A DNA stretch of 64,000 bases from Leptobrachium leishanense (Eukaryota; Chordata; Amphibia; Anura; Megophryidae), in assembly GCA_009667805.1 (NCBI GenBank), contig CM019069.1, forward strand, positions 59,637,422 to 59,701,421. Reading direction: 5' to 3'. Under the pieces are notes generated by a model, which saw nothing but the letters and a program-made list of their open reading frames with translations, ran no database searches and had not been told where the DNA came from. A program made the position numbers and the translations under genes. Numbering within the stretch: the stretch's first letter is position 1; every line of letters begins with the position of its first letter. Of this stretch, positions 48,401 to 58,599 are shown one piece after another.

Positions 48401-49629
48401 CAATTATCAGAGTATAAATATGTGCCGATTGGTAATTTTATTTCTGTATACTGTATGCACTTGTGTGCTTTTTGGATTCAATTTGCACTTATTCCAATCT
48501 GGCAGCACAGCTTTGCAGCACTTTTAGGTTTATATAGAGAGAAACCGAAACAGGGCGGGGCTCAATGGACCACTCTACAGGGCATAACCCAACAATTTAC
48601 ATGAAAACACAAGTTTGCACAAAGTGCAACAAAGGTGGCCAGAAAAGGGTTAACTTTATTAATAACAAATAGTCACAAACCAACAACACAAAAGGAGAAG
48701 CAATTCTGATTGAAAGAAGGTCAAGGTAGTAGGAAAGGCAAGGGTAACCCCCTCAGATATCAGTTGCTCAAAGGAACATAAACAGGTAGGGAGTAGACGC
48801 TACCTATACCTCGGTGATTCAAGCCACCTACATAACCAATGCTAAAAAGGAAGCTGAAGGGGAACCCAACATACAAAGCCATCAGAAAGACCACTCAACC
48901 AGAAGAGACAAAATAACTGTTAAAAACAATGAAGAGGCATCACTCAACGCGTTTCGCCCATACCGGGCTTAGTCTAGAGCTGAAGTGCCCATCTAACTCA
49001 CCACAATATGTAACAGAATGATAATGAGTTAATTGCGTGCAGCCAGCCGTACGCCGGCATCCGTGCAAGTCCATAATGTGAGATGCCAAGGGAAAACCTT
49101 CCGGGTACGTGGTAGGTCACATGATGAAGGGGACCAATGATCTAACAGGATTCAAAAATGCCTAGCAACTGCAGTAAACAGCATGGTACGGAAGAAAAGT
49201 AGTCATAAGATACCACTCTGATGAGGCGAGATAATTAATAATGTATACATAAATAGATCTGTCATAGAACCAAATAAATACTAAAATGCCAGACCAACGC
49301 CGAACATTTTTCTGTAATATAATACAGGAAATCCTGTACATGTAAAACAGTGCAGCGGAGCGGTGACATTACTAACTATAAGGCTGATAGAATAATAGTG
49401 TAGCAGATGTGATATTGAGCAGTGGCGTCACTAGGGTTGGTGTCACCCGGTGCGGTAACTTATGGTGTCACCCCCCCCCCCGAGTTTTGCGGATTTTTTT
49501 TTAACTACTCTTACTCCTAAATCAGTACTCCCATATAAGGCTGGGGTCAGACGAGCGCAGTGTTCACGTCCGTGTTGAAGCACATTTGTACGTCCGTGGC
49601 AGCATAGCATTCTGACCAATGGAGCCCCA

Positions 49630-50256
49630 TGTCAGGCTCGCGCCATGAAGGAGCCATGGCACAGCCTCTGTGTTGTGATATATAATCCCAAACGCTGGGG
49701 ATAAGCAGGCACACAGACACTGGAGGCAGTATATGTACAATAAGGCTGTATTGCAGAATGGTTCACAGCAAGCAGTCCAGCACAGCACAAATGGTAACAC
49801 AGAAAATAGGCAAGTGGATGGTGGACCACGTAGTCTCTCTCCAGATCCGCTTGAGGAGAAGCAGGGGCCTTTAGGCAAATGTACCTTGATAGAAGGTTGG
49901 TCTCCTTGGAGAGAGCTGGAGGGCTGGAAGCCACTAGAGTGTCTCTGAACCTACTGGATAGTGGGCCACGCAGTGGATCTTCCAGCAAGCAGGACCCAGG
50001 TAATGCAGACACAGCAAGGATGCACGGCAGAGCAAAATAATCTGGAGACATACAATGACAAGAGGGAGCTCTCAAGACCTCTGGACACAGGAAGGGAAAA
50101 ACACAAAATGAAAGAGCAAAGGGGAGGAGGGTGTGGTCTGGTTATATGCAGAATCCTCAGGTTCAGACACAGGAGTTAACCCTTAGGTGGGGAGCAGGTA
50201 TAGAGAGCAAGTGACCCAGGCTGACCACAGCAGACTCTCAGGGCTGAGGCATGACA
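49630..50256 (-). repeat. 3' LTR of the gag-only element
   Basis: Same sequence as 51589-52215 by eye. On the minus strand it starts TGTCATGCCTCAG and ends GAGCCTGACA. Confidence 0.93.
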
Positions 50257-50326
50257 GTACCTCCCTCCTTACAAGGTGCACTCCGGGCATCTAGGACATG
50301 GCCATATCAGGGAAGTAGCAAGGAGG

Positions 50327-51679
50327 TTACCACCAACTATCAGAGTCTGAATCTGGATCATCATAAATGTCCCCTTGAGCATGTAGGGCCTGTTCAAAGA
50401 TTTCCAAGTCCTCTTTCCGGACCAAAGTCCCGTTGGATGCCCAGACGCAGCCCTCAGGAGTAGGACTGGTCACAGGTGGCACAGGCGTGAGAGGGCTGCT
50501 GGTGGCAACCCCCACGACGATGGGTGAAGGAACTGGCTCCTTAGCTGCCAGGCACTGTTCATATACAGCAAGCTCAGAGTCCGGCACGATGAAGCCATCA
50601 GAGGCTATGGACAGAGTCTGGATTTGGTCTGGTGGGCTTGGTTGAGTCTCAGAAGGTAGGGTGTCACAACCATAGAACCCCAAATTGAATGCAGGTCTCT
50701 TAAGCAGGGCCCCAATTTGTCGTCCAGGACCACCTTGAGGATGCTTAGCAGTCTGGGGGGTCATAGTAGAGGCCACCAGGAGAGGAGCAACCTCCATAGG
50801 TTCTTGGTCTGTAGGGAATGTGGGCTCCACACCCATGGGTTCTTCCTCGCTGGGCTCAGTAGGCAGGGTCTCCATGTACTCGGCAATCGAGTCCTCCTTA
50901 GAACTCTCCTCCTCCGAGGAGACCACACTGGATGCAGGCCTCCTGGGTACAGGAGTTTGGCGAAGCTTACCAACATTGGTAGCCTGACGAGACTTGACAG
51001 CAGCTGGAGTCTGGCGGGACTTGGCAGCAACTTGGCGAAGCTTGGCAGCAACTGGAGTCTGAAGGGACTTGGCAGCAGCTTGGCGAGGCTTGGCAGCCGC
51101 TTGGCGAAGCTTGGTAGCGACTGGAGTCTGACGGGATTTGGCAGCGGCTTGGCATGGCACAGGACCAGCGGCTTGGCGTGGCACAGGACCAGCGGCTTGG
51201 CGTGGCACAGGACCAGCGGCTTGGCGTGGCACAGGACCAGCAGCTTGGCGTGGCACAGGACCAGCAGCTGGAGGCTTAGCAGGTCTGATGGGACAGACAT
51301 CTATTCGGTGCAGATCTGACCCGCAGTAGAAGCATTGGTTCAGCCTTCTACGCCTTTCTCTCTGTGACTCCACAGAAGGTGCCTGGGCTCTGCATTCAGG
51401 TGGAGAGCGATTAGCCACAGCTGGTTGCTGCAATGCTCTGCTCTCTGGTGAAGGCCTGACAGGGCCAGGTGTAAGAGGAAAACAGTCCATGAGATTCCAT
51501 ACATCCTCTACCACAAGCAGCAGCTGATAAGCAATGTCCTCCAGTGCATGATTTACCCCCACGGGCCTGGTGTTTGGCTCTTTCATTATGTCAGGCTCGC
51601 GCCATGAAGGAGCCATGGCACAGCCTCTGTGTTGTGATATATAATCCCAAACGCTGGGGATAAGCAGGCACACAGACAC
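50327..51679 (-). CDS. Gag-like protein with CCHC zinc knuckle
   Basis: A 450-codon open frame with no stop or shift. Gag proteins form the particle that packages the element's RNA; the zinc knuckle binds nucleic acid. A basic stretch (RERRRRLNQ) leads into a CCHC knuckle at C116, C119, H124, C129 (C-x2-C-x4-H-x4-C). Five tandem AAGPVPRQ-type octapeptides follow (residues about 138-177), then imperfect KxRQT/AAKxRQ repeats to about 235, an acidic stretch (SSEEESSKED) and a long proline-rich tail. The first Met (51679) lies in the 5' LTR; Met32 (51586), just inside the interior, or Met22 are plausible alternative starts. The knuckle after a basic run resembles Ty3/gypsy Gag of the Sushi type. 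No capsid homology region is recognised, and no pol follows. The stretch 50257-50326 holds the 3' untranslated part. Confidence 0.85.
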   Translation of the reverse strand: MSVCLLIPSVWDYISQHRGCAMAPSWREPDIMKEPNTRPVGVNHALEDIAYQLLLVVEDVWNLMDCFPLTPGPVRPSPESRALQQPAVANRSPPECRAQAPSVESQRERRRRLNQCFYCGSDLHRIDVCPIRPAKPPAAGPVPRQAAGPVPRQAAGPVPRQAAGPVPRQAAGPVPCQAAAKSRQTPVATKLRQAAAKPRQAAAKSLQTPVAAKLRQVAAKSRQTPAAVKSRQATNVGKLRQTPVPRRPASSVVSSEEESSKEDSIAEYMETLPTEPSEEEPMGVEPTFPTDQEPMEVAPLLVASTMTPQTAKHPQGGPGRQIGALLKRPAFNLGFYGCDTLPSETQPSPPDQIQTLSIASDGFIVPDSELAVYEQCLAAKEPVPSPIVVGVATSSPLTPVPPVTSPTPEGCVWASNGTLVRKEDLEIFEQALHAQGDIYDDPDSDSDSWW

Positions 51680-52215
51680 TGGAGGCAGTATATGTACAAT
51701 AAGGCTGTATTGCAGAATGGTTCACAGCAAGCAGTCCAGCACAGCACAAATGGTAACACAGAAAATAGGCAAGTGGATGGTGGACCACGTAGTCTCTCTC
51801 CAGATCCGCTTGAGGAGAAGCAGGGGCCTTTAGGCAAATGTACCTTGATAGAAGGTTGGTCTCCTTGGAGAGAGCTGGAGGGCTGGAAGCCACTAGAGTG
51901 TCTCTGAACCTACTGGATAGTGGGCCACGCAGTGGATCTTCCAGCAAGCAGGACCCAGGTAATGCAGACACAGCAAGGATGCACGGCAGAGCAAAATAAT
52001 CTGGAGACATACAATGACAAGAGGGAGCTCTCAAGACCTCTGGACACAGGAAGGGAAAAACACAAAATGAAAGAGCAAAGGGGAGGAGGGTGTGGTCTGG
52101 TTATATGCAGAATCCTCAGGTTCAGACACAGGAGTTAACCCTTAGGTGGGGAGCAGGTATAGAGAGCAAGTGACCCAGGCTGACCACAGCAGACTCTCAG
52201 GGCTGAGGCATGACA
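51589..52215 (-). repeat. 5' LTR of the gag-only element
   Basis: Partner of 49630-50256 at a constant offset of 1959 with no indel. The minus-strand TTATATAT near 51648 is a possible TATA-like box. Confidence 0.93.
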
Positions 52216-52699
52216 CCCCACACACGAAGTACATCTGCACGGAAGTGCGGATGCATGACGGATGCAGCAAACGGACGCAGGTTAGGCAAGAACGTAATAC
52301 TGCTAGAATGGACGTGCGGAGTGCGCCACGTCTGCAACGTCCGTGTAGCTATGTGTGTGAGTGATGAAACAGGTCAGATGGACTGCATTTATATATCCAG
52401 CATTTTTGACGGACAGAATGTTTTTTCATTTTAATTTATTTTCCCTGCTACATCAGTCAAAAAATACGTCAGTCAAAAAAACGGACTGTGTGACCACTAC
52501 CTTGTTGTCAGTCAGTAAGTACGTCCGTACTGCACGGACGTACAGTCCGTACAAAATGCGCTCATCTGACCCTAGCCTAACACTGAATGCTCATACACAC
52601 AGCGCACATTACTGTGAGGTTTATTGCTGTGGAGCTCTCTCATATGCTCACACAAATTTTTGCCAACTGCCAGCAAGTACGGTGCCTGTTCGAAGGCAG

Positions 52700-54860
52700 T
52701 GAAAGCACACATGGATATATATTGCCCCCAGCAGCTCTGGAAATATTGCCCCCAGCAGCTCACCCATGGATATATATTGCCCCCAGCTCACATATGGATA
52801 TATTGCCCCAGTTCACAATTATATATTGCCCCCAGCAGCTCACCCATGGATATATATTGCCCCAGCTCACATATGGATATATTGCGCCTCAGCTCACATA
52901 TGGATATATTGCCCCAGACCAGCTCACACATGGATATATTGCCCCAGACCAGCTCACACATGGATATATTGCCCCCAGACCAGCTCACACATGGATATAT
53001 TGCCCCCAGACCAGCTCACACATGGATATTGCCCCAGCTCTCATGGATATGCCCCCAGCACACATGGATACTGCCTCCAGCACACATGGATACTGCCCCA
53101 GCTCTCATGGATATGCCCCAGGAGCTCTCATGGATATGCCCCAGCAGCTCTCATGGGTATGCCCCAGCAGCTCTCATGGATATTGCCCCAGCTCATGGAT
53201 ATGCCCCAGCAGCTCTCATGGATATGCCCCAGCTCCTCTCATGGATATGCCCCAGCTCCTCTCATGGATATTGCCCCAGCTCCTCACATGGATATTGCCC
53301 CAGTTCCTCATGGATATTGCCCCAGCTCCTCTCATGGATTTTGCCCCAGCTCCTCTCATGGATATACTGCCCCAGCTCCTCTCATGGATATACTGCCCCC
53401 AGCTCCTCTCATGGATGTGCCCCCAGCTCCTCTCATGGATATGCCCCAGCTCCTCTCATGGATATACTGCCCCAGCTCCTCTCATGGATATACTGCCCCA
53501 GCTCCTCTCATGGATATACTGCCCCAGCTCCTCTCATGGATATATTGCCCCAGCTCCTCTCATGGATATATTGCCCCAGCTCCTCTCATGGATATACTGC
53601 CCCCAGCTCCTCTCATGGATATGCCCCCAGCTCCTCTCATGGATATGCCCCAGCTCCTCTCATGGATATACTGCCCCAGCTCCTCTCATGGATACACTGC
53701 CCCAGCTCCTCTCATGGATTTTGCCCCAGTTCCTCTCATGGATATACTGCCCCAGCTCCTCTCGTTGATATTGCCCCAGCTCATGGATATGCCCCAGCTC
53801 ATGGATATGCCCCAGCTCATAGATAATGCCCCAGCACCTGGATACTGCCCCAGCTCATGGATAATGCTCCAGCTCATGGATATGTCCCAGCTCATGGATA
53901 ATGCCCCAGCTCATGGATAATGCCCCAGCACATGGATACTGCCCCAGCACATGGATATACTGCACAAGCTCATGGATATGCCCCAGCACATGGATATACT
54001 GCCCCAGCACATGGATATACTGCCCCAGCTCATGGATATACTGCCCCAGCTCATGGATAATGCCCCAGCTCATGGATAATGCCCCAGCTCATGGATATAA
54101 TGCCCCAGATCATGGGATATGCCCCAGCTCATGGATAATGCCCCAGCTCATGGATATACTGCCCCAGCTCATGGATAATGTCCCAGCTCATGGATATAAT
54201 GCCCCAGCTCATGGATGTACTTCCCCAGCTCATGGATACTGCCCCAGCTCATGGATAATGCTCCAGCACATGGATATACTGCCCCAGCTCATGGATATAC
54301 TGCCCCAGCTCATGGATATACTGCCCCAGCTCATGGATAATGCCCCAGCTCATGGATATAATGCCCCAGCTCATGGGATATGCCCCAGCTCATGGATAAT
54401 GCCCCAGCTCATGGATATACTGCCCCAGCTCATGGATAATGCCCCAGCTCATGGATATACTGCCGAGGTCATGGATAATGCCCCCAGCTCATGGATATTG
54501 CCCCAGCTCATGGATATTGCCCCAGCTCATGGATACTGCCCCAGCTCATGGATAATGCCCCAACTCATTGATACTGCCCCAGCTTATGGATACTGCCCCA
54601 GCTCATGGATAATGCCCCCTGCTCATGGATACTGCCCCAGCTCATGGATAATGCCCCAGCTCATGGATAATGCCCCAGCTCATGGATATACTGCACCAGC
54701 TCATGGATAATGCCCCAGCTCATGGATATAATGCCCCAGCTCATGGATACTGCCCCCAGCTCATGGATACTGCCCCCAGCTCATGGATAATGCCCCAGCT
54801 CAGGGATAATGCCCCAGCTCATGGATATGCCCCAGTTCATGGATAATGGCCCCAACTCAC
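52700..54860 (-). repeat. Minisatellite of copy C
   Basis: On the plus strand, units such as GCCCCAGCTCATGGATAAT (19 bp) and ACTGCCCCAGCTCCTCTCAT (26-bp variant) form zones: diverse units at 52700-53200, CTCCTCTCATGGATA units at 53200-53770, and short CAGCTCATGGATA units at 53770-54860. It is the complement of the A/B array. Frames of up to 400 codons result from the repeat and are not genes. Confidence 0.95.
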
Positions 54861-54894
54861 CTCCTGCGCCGCGTGTTCTGCTCCCTCTGAGTGT

Positions 54895-55010
54895 CCGGCG
54901 GCATGGAGCTTGGGCGCTCGCCTGGGGGAACCACGTGACCAGCCGCGATCTCGCGAGAACTCGGCTGGTGACGTGTTTCCCCCAGGCGAGCGCCGAAGCT
55001 GCATAGCTTC
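54895..55010. promoter_or_regulatory. CpG-rich palindrome with TCTCGCGAGA box (copy C)
   Basis: Counterpart of 37258-37350: TCTCGCGAGA at 54949-54958 within inverted GGCGCTCGCCTGGGGG / CCCCCAGGCGAGCGCC arms, and CCACGTGACC beside it. Possible promoter or transposase-binding region. Confidence 0.55.
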
Positions 55011-55370
55011 GGACGCTCGCAGGGAGCGAACACGCGGCGCAGGGTGAGACACCCGCTCTTAGGGTGATGGTGTCACCCTACGGGCGGGTGTCACCTGGTG
55101 CGGGCCGCACCCCCCACCCCCACGTAGCGACGCCCCTGATATTGAGAGATAATCCAATGGTACAAGGAAATAAATAGCAGGCATGCAAGGGAACAAGCAT
55201 AACAATATTTCATAGGCACCTAACAAACGTACGTCAAAAACACCAAAAAGTTGGTAAACAGAGATTCAGAGTGGTGCATAATGGTGTAATGATGGTGCAT
55301 GCCCAAAAATGAAACATCCCGCATCAATAGTAGGCCGCAGGATTTAGAACCAATCTAAAAGCCCTTCGGT

Positions 55371-56102
55371 CTGCCTTTAGAGAGAAGGGATACCCCCCAT
55401 CGGGTTCTCAAGACCGCATATAGACGCGGGTTACTTACTGATCGTCATGACTTGTTACAAGATGCACCCACTATCACCAAATCCGAACCTATAAGAATGA
55501 TTGCCAACTTTGATCTCGGATGGCAAGCTGTCAAACAGATTTGTGACCGGTACTGGCACTTACTGACACATGATGTACATCTTAAGAGTGTTTTATCCAG
55601 TCGGCCGTGTATCACAGCTAGGAGATGCACCAATCTCAATGATAGATTGGTGCACAGTCATTTTCAGGCCACACGACACTCCTCCAGCTCATGGTTGACT
55701 AACAATCTAAAGGGGATGTACAAATGCGGTAGATGCACTGCTTGTCCTTATGTGTCCCGCAATTCTAAACTATTCTTTAATTTTGATAACTCTAGGTCCT
55801 TTATGGTCCGTCAATTTTTTAATTGTAACTCCGTAGGCGTCGTGTACCAACTGGTATGCCACTGCGGCAAAAAATACATTGGCAAGACTATCCGTCTTCT
55901 GAAGGTTCGCATTTTGGAGCACATTAGGTCCATCAAACTTCACAAGGATACCCCAGTTGCCAGGCATTTTCAATCATGTGGCATTTCCTCACTTAATAAC
56001 TTTAAATTTTTGGGCATTGAACAGATCAAACTTGGCCCCAGAAAAGGCAATCTTGACAATAAGTTGCTTAAACGTGAGGCCTTCTGTATATCTATCGACT
56101 GA
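55371..56102 (+). CDS. Penelope-like GIY-YIG endonuclease region (partial)
   Basis: The frame is open from the end of the left arm (about 55362) to TGA at 56100-56102. It is the C-terminal part of a Penelope-like polyprotein, whose endonuclease nicks DNA to prime reverse transcription. Upstream of the nuclease are a DRYWHLLTHDVHLK block and an RRCTNLNDRLVHSHF block, typical linkers after the RT domain. A Cys cluster (KCGRCTACP) follows, then the GIY-YIG core: VVYQLVCHCGKKYIGKT, with the two halves VVY and YIG ten residues apart, then an Arg (KVRILEH) on the next helix. The RT domain is missing, replaced by the inverted arm. No Met start is assigned. The open frame suggests a fairly recent copy despite truncation. 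Confidence 0.85.
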   Translation: MPLERRDTPHRVLKTAYRRGLLTDRHDLLQDAPTITKSEPIRMIANFDLGWQAVKQICDRYWHLLTHDVHLKSVLSSRPCITARRCTNLNDRLVHSHFQATRHSSSSWLTNNLKGMYKCGRCTACPYVSRNSKLFFNFDNSRSFMVRQFFNCNSVGVVYQLVCHCGKKYIGKTIRLLKVRILEHIRSIKLHKDTPVARHFQSCGISSLNNFKFLGIEQIKLGPRKGNLDNKLLKREAFCISID

Positions 56103-57961
56103 ATACACGGGCACCATCAGGTCTTAATGAAGGTTTCACCTTCTCCCCATTTATTTAAACATTTCTGCTTCATAGTTACTGATGATCAAGTATTATCTTG
56201 GTCTAGATTCTTGCATATTTCTCCTTGTCACCATCATATATTCTGTTGTATTTAATTGGTTAACGTCATTTTCTTTGTACATTAATTGTCCTTTCCACCT
56301 TAATTTTAGTCGGCCCCCCTCTTTATGTCTATGTCCATTGTCCTTGGTATTGGACCTTGATCACTTGTCATATACTATTCTTCATGTTAATTGTCGTGCA
56401 ATGTTATATTATTGCCATGTTTCGCCTTCCGTTAGGGGACCAAATTTGATTTCCTTTAGGCTCATGTGTTTTATGGTCATCATTGCTTATAGAATCCACT
56501 CCTACCTTGGTCTATTACATATTCCCCTTTATGGTCTCGCCAGTCTATCATATCATTGGTCAATTGCTTATCCTTTGACCGCTTTTAGATTGGTTCTAAA
56601 TCCTGCGGGCTACTATTGATGCGGGATGTTTCATTTTTGGGCATGCACCATCATTACACCATTATGCACCACTCTGAATCTCTGTTTACCAACTGTTTGG
56701 TGTTTTTGACGTACGTTTGTTAGGTGCCTACGAAATATTGTTATGCTTGTTCCCTTGCATGCCTGCTATTAAATTTCCTTGTACCATTGGATTACCTCTC
56801 AATATCACATCTGCTACACTATTATTCTATCTGCCTTATAGTTAGTAATGTCGCCGCTCCACTGCACTGTTTTACATGTACAGGATTTCCTGTATTATAT
56901 TACAGATAAATGTTCGGCGTTGGTCTGGCATTTTAATATTTATTTGGTTCTATGACAGATCTATTTATGTATTCATTATTAATTATCTCGCCTCACCAGA
57001 GTGGTATCTTATGACTACTTTTCTTCCGTACCACGCTGTTTACTGCAGTTGCTAGGCATTTTTGAATCCTGTTAGATCATTGGTCCCCTTCATCATGTGA
57101 CCTACCACGTACCCAGAATGATTTCCCTTGACAATTCACATTATGGACTTGCACGGACGCTGGCGTACGGCCGGCTGCACGCAATTAACTCATTATCATT
57201 CTGTTACATATTGGGGTGAGTTAGATGGGCACTTCAGCTATAGACTAAGCCCGGTATGGGCGAAACGCGTTGAGTAATGCCTCTTCATTGTTTTTAACAG
57301 TTATTTTGTCTCTTCTGGTTGAGTGGTCTTTCTGATGGCTTTGTATGTTGGGTTCCCCTTCAGCTTCCTTTAGCATTGGTTATGTAGGTGGCTTGAATCA
57401 CCGAGGTATAGGTAGCGTCTACTCCCTACTAGGAATGAGCCGAACACTCCCCGAGTTCGGTTCGAGCCCGAACCTGAACTTCCCATTTGTTCGGGTCCGA
57501 ACCCGAACTCGAACCCAATGCAAGTCAATGGGGCTGAAAATTCGGTTTTTAGAGTGCCCTCCAAGAGGGCATATATGCTACATATTTGCCATAAAAGGTG
57601 TATGGGGGTCCGGGTAGTGCCCTGGGGGACAGGAAACAAGAACAAAAAGTAAAAAAAAACCTGTTTTTAAAGGGACAGTGAGTTTTCCATGAAATAAGGG
57701 TTAAAAATAAAAACCAAAAATTCCTTCAAATATCGTGCCTAGGAGGTCCCCATAACCTGCCCGTGAAGTGGCGGATTTCTAGGATGTATAGAAACACTTA
57801 AAAACAAAAAAATGACGTTTCATATGACGGTAAATGCTTTTCCTTTAATCTATCCATAAACAACTGCTTGGGGCGGCAGTCTGTATGAAAAGAGGAGACA
57901 TTTTCGTACACGCAGAAAAAGTTTACTGATTTTTTTGGGCTAAATTATTGTGAAATATATG

Positions 57962-58560
57962 CAGGCTTTGGATGAAAGTAACAATAGGTGCTTTAAAATT
58001 GGTCCTTTAGCGTCCCCAACAGTGCCGTCACACCGTAACCCCTCTGAGGATATGAATCTGATACAGGTGTCAGTGGCAGTGCACCCAAATATTGTGCTTT
58101 TGGTGCCAGGCCTGCAAGTACTATCATACAGTAACCCCTCTGTGGTATTGTGGAAGAATGCAGGGGTGGACCATGTGGTCCTATATTGAAAAGATATGAT
58201 TCTGGTCAAGGCATCAGCGCACCCAGATATTGTGCCTTTAATGCCAGGCCAGCAAGTATCATCATACAGTAACCCCTCTGTGGTATTGTGGAAGAGTGCA
58301 GGGGTGGACCATGTGGTCCTATATTGAAAAGTTTTTTATCTGTTAATGGGTGTCAGTGCACCCAGATATTGTGCCTTTAATGCCAGGCCAGCAAGTATCA
58401 TCATACAGTAACCCCTCTGTGGTATTGTGGAAGAGTGCAGGGTTGGACCATGCGGTTCAAAAAATTAAAATGATATAAATCTGGCACAGGCGTCAGTGCA
58501 GCCAAATATTGTGCCTTTCATGGCAGCAAGTGCCTTCACACTGTAACCCTTTTGTGTTAT
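57962..58560 (+). repeat. ~140-bp subterminal tandem repeat, left side of hAT
   Basis: About five units marked by CAGTAACCCCTCTGTGGTAT (58128, 58268, 58407) with weaker forms near 58037 and 58541, joined by ATATTGTGCCTTTAATGCCA and GGGTGGACCATG words. Confidence 0.8.
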
Positions 58561-58599
58561 TGTGGAAGAGTTCAGTGCTGGAGGTTTTGTGAATGCAGA

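Larger units (their letters stand above)
49630..52215 (-). mobile_element. Young gag-only LTR retrotransposon
   Basis: Two 627-bp LTRs (49630-50256, 51589-52215) that I read as identical flank a 1332-bp interior. A 5-bp duplication CCCCA lies outside (49625-49629, 52216-52220). LTR ends are TG/CA type (TGTCATGCC ... GCCTGACA on the minus strand). A purine-rich tract (GGAGGGAGGTAC) precedes the 3' LTR on the minus strand. No TGG-type primer-binding site is obvious after the 5' LTR. The interior encodes a gag-like frame and no protease, reverse transcriptase or integrase, so the element needs a partner to move. The 147-codon frames inside each LTR are not considered genes. Confidence 0.93.
49539..52577. 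mobile_element. Harbinger-like MITE, copy 7, split by LTR element
   Basis: Ends GGCTGGGGTCAGACGAGCGC and GCGCTCATCTGACCCTAGCC with TAA duplications (49536-49538, 52578-52580). The empty site is visible in hAT copies A and B (complement CCCATATAACACTGAATG), which proves insertion. Without the nested 2.6 kb it is about 448 bp. Confidence 0.9.
49420..55138 (-). mobile_element. Minisatellite-bearing hAT-type element, copy C
   Basis: Ends CAGTGGCGTCACTAGG and GTAGCGACGCCCCTG, with exact 8-bp duplications ATATTGAG (49412-49419, 55139-55146). Opposite orientation to copies A and B. It carries a nested MITE with an LTR retrotransposon (49539-52577), then the conserved block, the minisatellite, the TCTCGCGAGA palindrome and the subterminal hairpin (55048-55092). 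Confidence 0.92.

Noticed and set aside
49632..50075. 147-codon minus-strand frame, present identically at 51591-52034
   Set aside because: It lies wholly inside the two LTRs; its duplication only reflects LTR identity and it has no known motif.
52587..54710. Plus-strand frames of 384-400 codons in copy C
   Set aside because: They are the same minisatellite read on the opposite strand; no start context or domain.
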